Shown here one piece after another: positions 32,241-44,400 of a DNA stretch of 64,000 nt. Numbering within the stretch: the first letter of the stretch is position 1; the number at the start of each line of letters is the position of its first letter. Source of the stretch: Dendrocalamus latiflorus. Its lineage: Eukaryota; Streptophyta; Magnoliopsida; Poales; Poaceae. The translations under genes were made by a program, and so were the position numbers. The notes under the pieces were generated by a model. The model had not been told where the DNA came from and made no database searches. It saw nothing but the letters and a program-made list of their open reading frames with translations. The stretch spans positions 27,338,949-27,402,948 of the forward strand of contig CM029670.1 in the NCBI GenBank assembly GCA_017311315.1, read 5' to 3'.

Positions 32241-32345
32241 CTAATCCTCAAGAAACTTCCGGTTAATTACATCCCTATGTCAAACACGCATTAAGGCTGC
32301 TTTCTGCCTGAAGCATGCATCTGAGATACGCAACAACCATCCAAC
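32241..32345 (-). repeat. Duplicated block, copy D
   Basis: CTCAAGAAACTTCCGGTTAATTACATCC ... GCATTAAGGCTGCTTTCTGCC ... GATACGCAACAACCATCCAA, closest to copy C. After it, a CGCTGTCCCAAGCC... segment resembles 30523-30580, which lies on the other side of the block in copy C, so the two loci are rearranged relative to each other. Confidence 0.55.
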
Positions 32346-33005
32346 GCTGTCCCAAGCCTAGCTCCTTGATGATCGCGTCCTCGCTCCATCTCCTCTCTCC
32401 TCACCGTTTGCCGCGCTGCACCCGCCAGATGCAGGACGTATTGTCGCGCGTGCCCGCCCCAGCCTCAGCACCAACGCCACCACTACGCCCTGAGATGCCT
32501 GAGCTCCGCATCGCCGCACGCGTTTCCTCCAAGGCCTGCATGTTGTTGGAACACACAGTGGAAAGGTGATGGGAAGGTACAGACCAAGAACTGAGTAGGA
32601 GGAAACACCGAGCTCTACAAACTCTTCATCTGATTGATTAACTGGAGCTTACTAAATTTTGAAGAAGCTTACAAGCTTTGGAGCTACACACCCATACATA
32701 CACGGTTACGTACATTGTTTCCATCAGCACACACAGCATACTAGCGTTACAACTGAAGTCCTTAGATAGCCCTTCAAACCGACATGAGCCAACCGACTTT
32801 ACTCAGATAAGAGTTGTATACAATGCATGCTATTCTTCATTATCTACGCTACACACAAATGCTTCATCCAGCTTTGTCTGAATAAAGGGACAGCTCAAAA
32901 GTTACGAACAGACTTAACTCTAGCAAGAACATGTGACTTTGACACTTCACGCAAAACTGGCTAGAAACTTCATGCACCTAGTAATACTTGACAGCAAAGC
33001 CAATG
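32346..33005 (-). other. Possible 3' UTR of a minus-strand gene
   Basis: Follows the candidate terminal exon at 33006-33110. Moderate AT content, no frames, and a CTTTATTCAGA-type sequence in sense orientation. The part from 32346 to 32570 is GC-richer and related to 30520-30620. Confidence 0.35.
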
Positions 33006-33110
33006 CTAGAAACCTCCCCAAACTCCATTGCCGACAACAAGATTATAACCCGTTGCGATCGCCTGTGCAGTCTCATCTGTTTTGTGCCGCCACTGTCTGG
33101 CTCTGCATCC
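33006..33110 (-). CDS. Candidate terminal exon of an unrecognised host gene
   Basis: On the minus strand, after an AG acceptor-like site near 33110, the frame reads RQWRHKTDETAQAIATGY then NLVVGNGVWGGF and stops at 33006. The composition looks coding (balanced, non-repetitive), and the sequence after the stop behaves like a 3' UTR. I do not recognise the family. Upstream exons, if any, would lie beyond the solo LTR inserted at 33178-45884, and I could not find them. It may also be a gene fragment carried by a transposon. Confidence 0.35.
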   Translation of the reverse strand, partial: GCRARQWRHKTDETAQAIATGYNLVVGNGVWGGF

Positions 33111-35847
33111 CTGCACCGCTCTGCGTTTTCCCTTTTGCCCCTCTAGGACAGGATTCCTGGCCAAGCTGTGCCCTTCATGTAGGACCCATATTTTACAATC
33201 CAGAATTCTCTTGTGATTCCACCGCGCTATTCTCTGGATCAGTAGATAGGGCTTACAGATACAGTACTGGATATCAAAATACATATCATACGGAAGCATA
33301 AATATAATAATAAACTTACTCATGGGCCGATCAGGCCGAAATCATTAAATTGCAGCAGCAGAAAAACGAAGCACACAGGTAGGACTCTCAGGACGTACCC
33401 ACAGGCAGCTAACTAGGGGTTCGCGACCTAGTTCTTGACATTTTCGTCTTCTTCCTCCTTATGACCAAGTGAAATGTTGAAACGTTGTGATCTGACTTCT
33501 GGTTCTGGATTAATTGTGAGAGTGAGGGTGAGCACAAACCACCGTGCTCCACGAGCCAATACACAGGATGCAAATAGATATCATGCATGGCTTATCAAAG
33601 GAAGGCTCGGGTTATTTTATTTGCCATAAATTGCATTTGAAATATGATATACATAAATTTCCTAAGACCTAGCATCTTTAACTAAAACATATTTTTTTAT
33701 CATTGTCTGAAAGAATGCAATAATAATAGTGATCCAGATCCCATCTACCGTTACATGGCATCCGCACCATATACTAGCTTTCAGCATTATAGCCGCTTAC
33801 CTTATCACTGGAACGACACTCAGGGCAATTCAAACTAGGGTATTTCCACTGCCCTCCACTTTTCCAATCCACCCATAAATCATTTTGAAACAGAACTATA
33901 TCTAGTAAGGTTCCCATGTCCGTCCTTGACCGTGGACACGGCTATTCGAATAGTTTTCTACTCTGCAGAGTTTGTACACTTTATCCACAAAAGATAATCC
34001 ACTCGTTGCTCCACACGATACTTTAGACATGCGGTTGAGTAAATTATCATAGAACCTTTATGTTGCATAGTCCTATTGTGGTTACACTCGCTAAATTTTG
34101 CCTTCTGTAGGATGTGTGCATCCCTCGAGAAAGGGTCCCCCGTGAGCCATCACATGCAAAGGTGGAGATGTGACCATCTATCCCTTTGCTCGTGTTCACA
34201 TCTTCACGTAACCACCTTAGAGCTACGCAAGTTAGTTAGCCCTGCCTACATTTTGCTAGCTTGTGGTTGTACTGTTGTACACCGAGAGGTCATCACAAGA
34301 TTCAGTCCTTCGGATTATCTGGGCAGTTCTACCACTTATCTGTTTGTGCTTCCACTGCACCACTCACACCCCCGTACCATCTGCCCAGATATTTAAGCAA
34401 GTTGGGGTTTCGGGAATATAAAATAATCATAACAACATATACCAGTCATCACCACCATGACTTCCCAAACCAGTTCTCCATAATTGAAAGTGATATTTTG
34501 GGGCATTTTTTATACCCCCGAATATCTAAGCAATGCTAAGCATAGAGAATAGTTGTAGACTTATTTTCGAAAGTTATAACAGTATAATTTCGCTAGGGTG
34601 ACAAGGCTCATATATTCAGAGGTTCCAAGGAGAGTAATATTAACAAGTACAATAATGGGGTATAACTAGCAACTTGAAATCAAACATAAATTGACACATA
34701 AAATAACATAATGCAAGTTGTTAGTTTGAAATAGAAATAAATTTGCATAAACGTAGGTTCAAATATGATCAAAGTATTGACTCGCCTTGTCCGGTTTACC
34801 GCGGTCTTGAGCTCACTCAAAGCTTTCTCATTCGAGGGGCTAAGCTTCTGGTCTTTATCTTCACTTCGCTCTTGATCTCGCTTGATCCTTTGATTCTTCA
34901 GGACTCCAATTTCTAATTACGTGCTAAATGACTGAATACAAATAAAGGCAAATAACTCAAAAGACCCACATAAATCCAAATAAACTCAATTTAGCTTTAT
35001 TAGGAGTTAATGGTGATTCGGGTGATTTGAGGCAAGGTCGGTGGTAGAATATGATGACTCAATCTTTTTATTAATAGCTTCTTTTATTATTTTTGTATTT
35101 ATCCAGGAAGTTCCATGAGTCAGGTTCGACTTATGAATTGGTGTACGAGATTGGCGGAGCATTATTTTATCGAGTGCTAATATTCATGGCATATGCTATA
35201 TGCGATGTATACAATTTTTAGCTTATCGAATTAATCTTAGAGTCCGAGTTTATAGTATTTTGTGGTATGATATTTTATGTACCCTTGTTTATTACTTGGC
35301 ACAGTTTAATTTGAATTAAGATCCATTTGTTCGGGTCCTAGCTTGCTATATTCAATCATGCTCAACTAATTCTAAAGTTAAGATTTTAGTAATGGCACAT
35401 TATCATTTTATCTATATTTCGGTTATTATTAGGCTTAGCTTTAGATTTTAAGTTGAAATTATTTATCTGGGCAAAGCTTGCTTTACAGGGTCTCATTTCA
35501 ATATTTGCTAATTAGCAAAAATTTACCACTAAGATTTATTTCATGGTGACATGATAAATGTTAGGGCATATATGTATATATTATAATCTTTATTAAATTT
35601 GGATATTTAACCAAAGCCACTTTTTCTTTATTAATGCCGTCAATTAATAATTAGGTTTTTAGATAATTATTCAAACCATATTAATTAATCATATATGAAC
35701 TTATCTAATCAAAATTTAAATCTTAAATAATCTCATTTATATCCTAGTTAAATTTATTAGCTTCTCTAAATTATTCTCAAATTTTCCTTGATTTTCTTAA
35801 TTGAAATGGATTAACAAAAAGCAAAATAAAAAGAACAAGAAAAGGTG

Positions 35848-35925
35848 CAGCCTGCGGGAGTCGAACTCGGGACCTGGGGACTCTGTGTGTTACGCGTGCT
35901 CAGTTAGCCAAATGGGCCGAAGGCC
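35848..35925 (-). other. tRNA-like A/B-box module inside LTR 33178-45884
   Basis: On the minus strand TGGCTAACTGA (35910-35900) fits the A box and GAGTTCGACTCC (35868-35857) the B box, 41 nt apart, followed by CCGCAGGCTGCACC. A related module sits at the same place of LTR 36201-44688. Confidence 0.55.
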
Positions 35926-36527
35926 TGGGCTGACTTAGGAGGCGCCGCAAAATAAAAAGATATGACGGGTGGCCGGTAGCCCGAAACAGAGGAGGCGGCT
36001 GGCACTCGGCGGCAGGCGGTGGCCGGGGAGGCGGCAACGACTGACAAAGTGGGTTCCCGTGGCGAAGAGGAAGCTAGTGAAGGTGGTGGCGCGGCCCGAG
36101 ACGATGTGGACTGGCTTGGGCGGCGGTTTGAGCGGCCGGCGGTGGCGGCGCCGGAGAGGACGAGGGAGAAATTTGGCGGGGCATGAGTGGGAGAGAGGTG
36201 TGTAACATCCCAAAAATTTAAATTTGAAAATGTGAGGCTTTTGAATTATTTCTGCAAAATATTTTATTTGAATTTGGAGTTTATGGTATTTTTCTAAAAT
36301 TTGATTGAGGTTCACGAACTTGAGAAGTTCAAAAAAAAAACACCAGTGATGTCATAAAAGAAAAGGTGAAATTAATAGAGAAAAAAATTTTAAATACGAA
36401 TATGAAAAGATGATCCATAAAAGGAAGGGAGTAACTTGAATTAAAACATAAAATTTCATTTTGGAAATAATGGCAGTAAAAGTAAATAAATAAAACACAA
36501 ATACACACACACACATGTACATATATG

Positions 36528-39500
36528 TGTCACATCCCAAAAATTTGCTTTCTGAGAAATTTAATTTTAAATTAATTATTTTAATGTATTTGAGTCTTAT
36601 TTGGATTTATCTGGATTTATTCGGATTTATTTGGATTGTATTTAAAATTTTAAAGCACGAAAATGTATTTAAAATATTTTGTTAAAGCCAAAAAGAGTTT
36701 ATTTTATTTTTCCTAGCCTTCCCTAAATTTTTAAGTAATTTTTTTAGAATTTTCTGGAATTTAAAATCAATTTTAAAAATTAAAAAGAATTTTATAAAAT
36801 TATAAAATTCAAATCTGAAATTAAAAATATTTTTAGTAAGTCTAAAATACTTCCAGGAATATTCTATGATTTTTTGGAATTTTTAGGCATTAAATATTAA
36901 TTTTCGAAGTATTTATGAAGTTTCTAGTAATTTCTGAAATTTATTCCGAAAATAAAAATCAAATTATCCCTAGCCCGCCACGTGTCGCCCTCAGATTAAA
37001 TCAACCTCTCTCCACGTTTTAATCCTAGCCATCCACCACAACTTACCCCTTCATAAAATCCAAAGCCTCTCATTCACTCACTTGCCACGTGTCGCAAATC
37101 CGACGGCCCGTACCCCTTCACCATTTCACCCTCTCTATGACACATGGGGCCCCCTTGTCATATCCTTCTTCTACCTCTTCTTCTTCCTCCTCCAACCCTC
37201 TCTCTCCACCTCCATTAACCCGAAAATAGAGCTTTGAATTCGGCCGTTTCCTTCGCTTTAATTCCCGAATAAAACATGGTAACGGATGCCAAATCAATTA
37301 CCTCCATTCCCCAGCCGTTTTCCCCTTAAATTTCGCCCCCTATTCACGGTTTGCAATTACTCCGGCGAGCTCCAAATGGCCGGCCTCCCCTCCTCCCATT
37401 GCCCTATAAATACCCCTCCCGGCCTCCCTCGACACCGCCTCCCACCGCCCCTCCTCTTCCCCTCCCGCCGGCCGCCTCCCGTGGCTTCACCGCCGCCCCC
37501 AACCGACCTCGCCGCCGCCTCCTAGCGCCGGCCACCCTCACTGCCCCGCCTCCCGTCGCCGCCGCCGGTAAGCCGCCGCCGACCCCCCCCCTTCACCCGC
37601 CGCCGCTCGCCGCTTCCCCCACCTCCGGCCGCCGGCCGCCGGCGAGGCCGGCCGGCCATCTCCCGTGCGGCCATGGGTGCGCCCGCGTGGCGGGTTGTGC
37701 CCGCGTGGCCGCCACCTCACTGCCGCGTGGCGCCATGTGGCCGGTGCGCCACGTCGGCAAGGCCCGAGGTCCGTGGGTTCGGTCCACGGTAGACCGGACC
37801 CACCCGTCATTCAAATACATTTTCCCGCTCAGCAAATTCGAAATTTGGTGACGTCATAATTAGTATTTTCCAGTACAAAAATAATTCCCGAAATCCGGTT
37901 TTTCCTTTTTCCCTCCTGTTTAATCTTTCGGAAGCCATAACTTTCTCATTTTAACTCCGATTTGAGCCGTTCAAATTTCTAAATTTTTCTAAAATCATAA
38001 ACTATCCAAATATGCACTCTTTTTGAATTTTTAAATTTTATTTAAATTTTGGTTGAATTTATTTGTTTTGTTTGTCCGTCTTTTCGCGCGTAGATTCCGC
38101 CGTCGCCGAGGAACTCGTCGAGTCGCAGCAAGAAGACCCAACCAGCGTCCAGGAAGGCAAGTCTCCTTTGATCATTTTGAACCCATGATTATGAAATGTT
38201 TTAAATTATTTTAAATTTATGTGCATCGCTATTTACATAGAACCCTAATTTTGTCGTAGCGAATTAGTTAAACCAAATGTTGTTATACCCTCAATTGAAT
38301 TTGAATATCATGTACCTTTGAAACATTAGGATTGCCCTTGTCTCAATAACGAGATTATTATTTAATCTTTGCTAATATAAGAACGGTAGTATCATGCTTA
38401 GCCTTGCTATTTAATCTTGTTATAATTTTGAAATGGGAAATTATGACTTATTGTAGAACCTTGTGTTTATAAATGTAGTGGTAATTGGAGTTGCCGCTGT
38501 TATTTTAAAAATAAAATAAAAATGTGAAAGTTGGTTTAGATTAGGGTGGATGGTTGGTTTGGTTTGGTGCAGTTAGCACGAGATCTTGTTAAGTGTATGT
38601 TCCACCCTAGTCAATTAAGGACCGACGCTTGTGTTTGTCCAGACTGAGCATTAACCGTACAACCACAAGTCTATATGGGTACGACCTAGCCGAATAACTT
38701 ATGATAGTCTAGTTTAGGTGCCACCAGTGGAAAGTGGGTGCCAGGGATGGACTGGTTATTCACAGTGAGGGACAGGGATTTACTGTACTCATATGGCGCA
38801 AGAGGGGGCTTCGGTTCGGGCAGTTAGCCTACCTGCGGTGAAACCTCAGCGGGTGGTATCTAGCTAGATTATAGTAAGGTAAAAGCTTTGTGATATTTTA
38901 TCTGGGTCTCATGCCAAAGGAAGCGTGTTGACTTTTAGGATAATTTATCTCTTGTGGGTAAAGTTGTACAACCTCTGCAGAGTGTAAAACTATTCGAATA
39001 GCCGTGCCCACGGTCAAGGGCGGGCAAGGAATGCATTCACATGGTAGATTTCTGGTTTTGGTTTTAAAAATCAAAGTTTTGTATTCCGAGAGTAGAGGGA
39101 ACTCTCGGAAGGGTATCCTGGCGGATGGAGCCAGAGAGGGTGGATGTAACCCGCAGTATTAAACTTGTTCAAGTTGTTAGCTAGTGTTGGTAGATGGAAC
39201 CTTCACTAGAGAATTAATGATAGTTTTGTTAAAACAATTAATTGGTTAAAATGTTGCCTTCGAAAATAATTAGTAGTAATTAAATTTTAAAATGTTGCTT
39301 TGTGCAAAAGAACCATATAGCCTTCCTTTGTTAAGCCTTGCATCTATGCATTTTTCCCAAGACTTGCGGAGTACTTTATGTACTCACATGCTACACTTAA
39401 AATAAACCTCAGAGGAACATGAAGCTCAAGAAGGTGATTACAACTACTGCTTCGTCTGTGGCTGTGACGGATTCTTCCCGGAGGACTAGGTCGCGCTTCC

Positions 39501-39749
39501 CCAGTCAACTGCCTGTGGCATATTGATGGGTCTACTTTGAGTTTACTTTGCTTCCGCTGTGTTTTGATTGTGCGAGGTTTTGAAACCTCCAATGTAATAA
39601 TGAGACCCGGTGGTCAGTACTCTTTATATTTGTAATAAATACGTTGTTGGTCATGAATCATTTCTGTTTAACTGTGTGCACTAGCTTTGATCTGGGACTA
39701 GTGCAGAAATACACAGAGGGTCCGGGTTTGGAAATCCGGGGTCCCGACA
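36528..39749 (+). mobile_element. Solo LTR (innermost of the nest), 3222 bp
   Basis: Starts TGTCACATCCCAAAAATTTG, ends GGGGTCCCGACA, with perfect duplication ATATG (36523-36527 and 39750-39754). TATA box CTATAAATA at 37404-37412, GC-rich transcribed-looking zone to 37780, palindromes at 38973-38982 and 38990-39001. It is the youngest of the three nested LTRs by position. Frames in 37286-37851 are GC-composition artefacts. Confidence 0.9.
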
Positions 39750-40739
39750 ATATGTATACAAATTGTACATATGCAAAGGAGAGCTTAACAATATAGGAAA
39801 TAAAAATATGAAAAATTAAGTAAGCATGATGAGCAAAATATAAAAATGTAGGAACAAGAATATACATAAATGAATAGATACAAAAACAAAAAAAAAACAA
39901 AAAGGGCCATGCGGCCGGCCGAACCGGCCCAGCCCAGCCGGTCGCTCCCCTGCCTTCCCCTTCCCCTGCGCGGCGTCCCGACAGGCCGCAGCCCCCGCTC
40001 GGACAGCCCGCGCGGCGCCGCAGCTCGCCCTTCCACGCACGGTGCTCCCCTCTTCAGACCGCCGGTCCTTGGCGCCCCTCTGCCCACCTCACAGCGGCCC
40101 CCACCACCGTCCCGTCACACGCAGCACCCACGTCACCGCCTACCACCGCGGGAATCCTGGCTGCGCTCCGCCTGCCGCCGCCGCGAATCCCGGCTGCGCC
40201 ACGCCCTGGTCGCACGTCGCCGTCCCATCGCCGCCCGGACCTCCGCGCCTCTCCCGCCCCTCTGCGCCTACAAAAGCTCCACTTCCTCTTCCCCTTTGCC
40301 CCCGCGCCCTTCTCGCCTCCTCCCCTACCTTTCCTCTTCTTCCCTGAAGACAACCGCCGCCGCCATTTGCCCCGCCGCCGCCTCCTAGGTTGGCCACTCT
40401 TCAATTCTTCGCCGGGGAAGCATCCTCTCGGTGCCCTCGACCGATCCCACGCGTCAATTGAACCTCCCCGCCACTCTAGCTCGCCGGCGCCGTGGGCCTA
40501 TCGGCGCCGCCACCATCTCGCGCCGCCGGCCCGCTTCGACGCACCCCGGTCCTCGTCGCCACCTCATTCGGCATCCCCACACCTCCGGCGAACCATTTTC
40601 GTCCTCCCTGGCTTCCCTCCAACCTCCGCCCGTTGGCAACGCAGCCACCGGCCGAATCCGCCCCCACTCCTTTGCTCTGGGCTCCTGCCGCTTGGCTCAT
40701 CTACGTTCGCTGCCCCAACTAAATTAGGTAACAACGAGG

Positions 40740-40803
40740 GTTAGACTGGTTAACAGAGCGTGTGTTCACTTAGCCGACCTGAGTTTGATCCTGTCCCGCG
40801 CAG
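40740..40803 (+). other. tRNA-like A/B-box module inside LTR 36201-44688
   Basis: TGGTTAACAGA (40747-40757) and GAGTTTGATCC (40781-40791) resemble A and B boxes, 34 nt apart. The position just after the GC-rich zone matches the module in the minus-strand LTR. Confidence 0.5.
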
Positions 40804-41362
40804 CGTTAGGGTATTTAGGATTTTTGAATTTTTGTTTTGCTGTGTAAGCCGAATGCAGCCAGGGAATCGTCAATAAAACTCTAAAAAAATCCCTCAAAAA
40901 AAATAATACAAAAATTTGTTAGGATATAAAAGAGCTTCATAATTACTTAATCATGGATTAATCATCATATGTTAGTATATAATATGGCTTGGGCATTTAA
41001 TTTAAACTTTTATTAACTAGAGGCTTAGTAAGAATGTTGACTAGAGATATGCTCACAAGGAATGACAACTTAGTAAATAAAGATTGAATAAAACATAAAC
41101 CCTTGCAAATTTTAAACCGTAAACCAATGTCATATGCCCTAACAAATACCATGCTGCCATAAAATCTTAGTGGTAGATTTTACTAAATAATAAAATTAAA
41201 AATATAATCCCAAATAGCAAGCTAGGCTATCACCTAGATGTATATATATAGACAATCTTTTCTTTAAGACTTAAGTTGCACTAAATAACAACTAAAGGTA
41301 CATAAGTTGATAACAACCTTTAACTAAAAGGGTGTCTTTAATGATAAATGTCTTGTTAGAAA

Positions 41363-41386
41363 GATATATATGTATATATATGTATA

Positions 41387-41420
<34 letters not shown>
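41363..41420. repeat. TA-rich microsatellite
   Basis: Three TGTATATATA units followed by (TA)n, within LTR 36201-44688. Confidence 0.9.
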
Positions 41421-41423
<3 letters not shown>

Positions 41424-44400
41424 GCGGCCATTATAATAAAGTAACCCCTAGGCCATCAGATGTTAAAAGTAATCTACCTAATGTAGCGATGTGAATAGTA
41501 GTCATCATTAGCGTGTCATCAACAGATAAATCTCAACCGTAGATCCAGAGGAATATTGATAGTAAAGTATAACCTGGTATAACATGCTCGGTCCTAGATA
41601 AATAAATTTAAATAGCAATAATAATAACGTCAACACTATAACAATAAATATACGCAGAATGTCTACGCTACCTAATCCGAATAGCCTCTTTAATTAAAAT
41701 TCATCGGTAATGAAAATAATCTTACCACCTTGTATTTTAGTGAACAAGGTACTATTAGCATGACCTAGAATAATACTTCTCGAATTGCTAAAAATATAGG
41801 CTATAGGATTAATTTGACAAAACCAGAAATATGTACATCGTGTATATAACTCATACCTTAACTCTTAAAAGCTAACATTAGACAAGGTAAAATCCTATAC
41901 CCCACTACAGTCTTACATCTACCCATAGGTCTGGCGTGGCTCATGGAACTTCCTTGATAAATATAAAAGTAACAAAAGAGATTATCAATAAAAAGATCAA
42001 GTCATCATAATCTGCCACCAGCCCTGCCTCAAATCATCAGAATCACCCATTAACTCATAATAAAACTAAAATTGAGTTTATTTGGATTTATTTGGATCTT
42101 TTGAGTTATTTGCTTTTATTTGGGTTCAGTCGTTGTCGCGTAGTTAGAAACTGGAGTCCTGAAGATTCTATGGAGCAAGCGAGGACGAGATTGATGCAGA
42201 CCAGGAATTAACAATCATCGCATGGGACAACTTTGTGTGGGCTCAAGACCGTGGTAAACCGCGCCAGGCGAGTCAATACTTTGATCATGTTGAACCTATA
42301 TTTTCTGCAAATTACTTTGATTTAAATTATCAAATTGCATGCTGTTAGTTTATATGCAAATACATGTTTAATTTACGATTCTAGTTATATGCCCATTATT
42401 TAACTTGATTAATATTACACCTCCTTTGGAATATTTGAATGTGTGAACCTTGTCGCCCTAGCAAAATTATAATAGTAATCTTTCGAAAATAAGTCCCTAA
42501 TTGTACGCCCTGCTTAGTACTGCATAGATATTCAGGGGCGCTGAAATGCCCCAAACATCATGGTCACTTTTAATCATGAGAAACTGGTTTTGGACAGTCA
42601 TGGTGGGAATGACTGATATATTTTGACATGATTATTTTATGCTCCCAAAAATCCCAACTTGCTTAAATATCTGAGCGGATGGTTTGAGGGCTGGTATGTG
42701 ATGCGGTGGGAGCACAAAATTGTGGAGTGTAGTAGAACCGCTCAGGTACACCTAAGGACCGAATCTTGTCATGACCTCCTGTGTAAAACAGTGCAACCAC
42801 AAGTCTGCAAAGTGCAACTTGGCTAAGTAAATTTATCAAAACCCCCGGACTCATCTCACCGGTAGTGGATAGAAGTGGATACGCAAGGGCAAGAGAAGGC
42901 CTAAAGGGACACCGAGTGGAGGGTGAAGTTTCCCAGTCGTACTAGCGCTAAGGGGAGTGGAGCCCGTATGCTAGTAACCGTGGGGGAACATCCCGTGCAA
43001 AGATGGGACCCACCGCAAGTGGGCAGTTTCCCATAAAGTGAGATGATAAAAGGGACTAGATACTTTGAAAAGTCACTGTGATGGTCTGCTCAACCACATG
43101 ACTAAGGAATCGTGTGGGGCAACGAGTTGATTGTCTCTTGTGGTGAAAGTGTACAAACTCTGCAGAGTCAAAACTATTCGAATAGCCGTGCCCACGATCA
43201 AGGGCAGACATGGGATCTTAACCAGATATAGTTCTATTTCAAAACACTTTGTGGGTGGGAATGGAAAAGTGGAGGGCAGTGGAAAGCCCTGATTTGAATT
43301 GTCCTGGGTGTCGTCCCAGTGGTAAGTTAAGCGGCTATAACGCTGAAAGATGCTATATGGTGTGGATGCCATGTAACGGTGGATGGAATCTGGATCGCTA
43401 TTAATATTGCATTCTCTTACACATTATGTTTTTGGTCAAAACTGCTAGGTCTCAGGAAATTTCTATGTATTATATTTTTAAATAACGATAATACTTCTCA
43501 CAAAATAAAATATCAGGAAGAATAAATAGAGTCGTAAGAAAAGAAGATGGATGTTTGTGGTAAATACATAAAGTTGTTGGTGGATTCAGGTCGATCATAA
43601 AAAGGAAACGATAGTGTGGATTCTGAGAAAAATAAATTGGTGGAGTCTAAATGAATAGATAGGCTAGATAGATGATTTGAATGATTTGAATGTTTGGGAG
43701 ATATTGGTGATAATGGGATTAATAGAATTTGATCGATTACTAGATGAGTCAATTGAATTGGTGGGAGTTTGGAGATATGATAATTGGAGTATAAACTTGA
43801 TCAATGATATTCTTGGTGAAGGTATACTAGTTGATTAGTTAGAAATAGATAATGGAAAATAAGGTTGATTATTGTAAGAGCAAATTGTGGTTGTGGATCA
43901 ATAGCAAAAGGAATGGGTTGATAGGAATTTTGGAACACAAAAGATATTGGTGGATTGTATAATTGATGATATTCACTGTTTGTAGTTTTAGACAACACTC
44001 AATATAATTAAATGATGTCACTCGTTGTTTGGAGTCTTAGACAGCAATCAATTTGGAAAGAGTATATTCGGTGGATTAAGTAAATGATGTCACTCGCTGT
44101 TTAGAGTCTTAGATAGCAATTAGTAAGGAAAGTGTGTATTTGGTGGATTAAGTCAATTATGGCAATCGCCGTGTGGAGTTTAGGTAGAAACAATAACACT
44201 ATGATTTAATAATACTAAGGCTACCAAAAGCGATTTTTGGCAAATAAAATAACTCGAGCCTCTCCTTTGATAAGCCATGCATACTATTTATTTGCATCCT
44301 GTGTATTGGCTCGCAAGCACGGTGGTTGTGCTCATATTCGCTTTCCCCACAAATCCAGAATCAGGAATCAAATCACTACGCTTCAGCAATACTTTTGGAT

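Noticed and set aside
37286..40744. Several Pro/Ala/Arg-rich ORFs in 37286-37851 and 39870-40744
   Set aside because: They sit in the GC-rich transcribed part of two LTRs, overlap on both strands, and have no conserved frame between copies.
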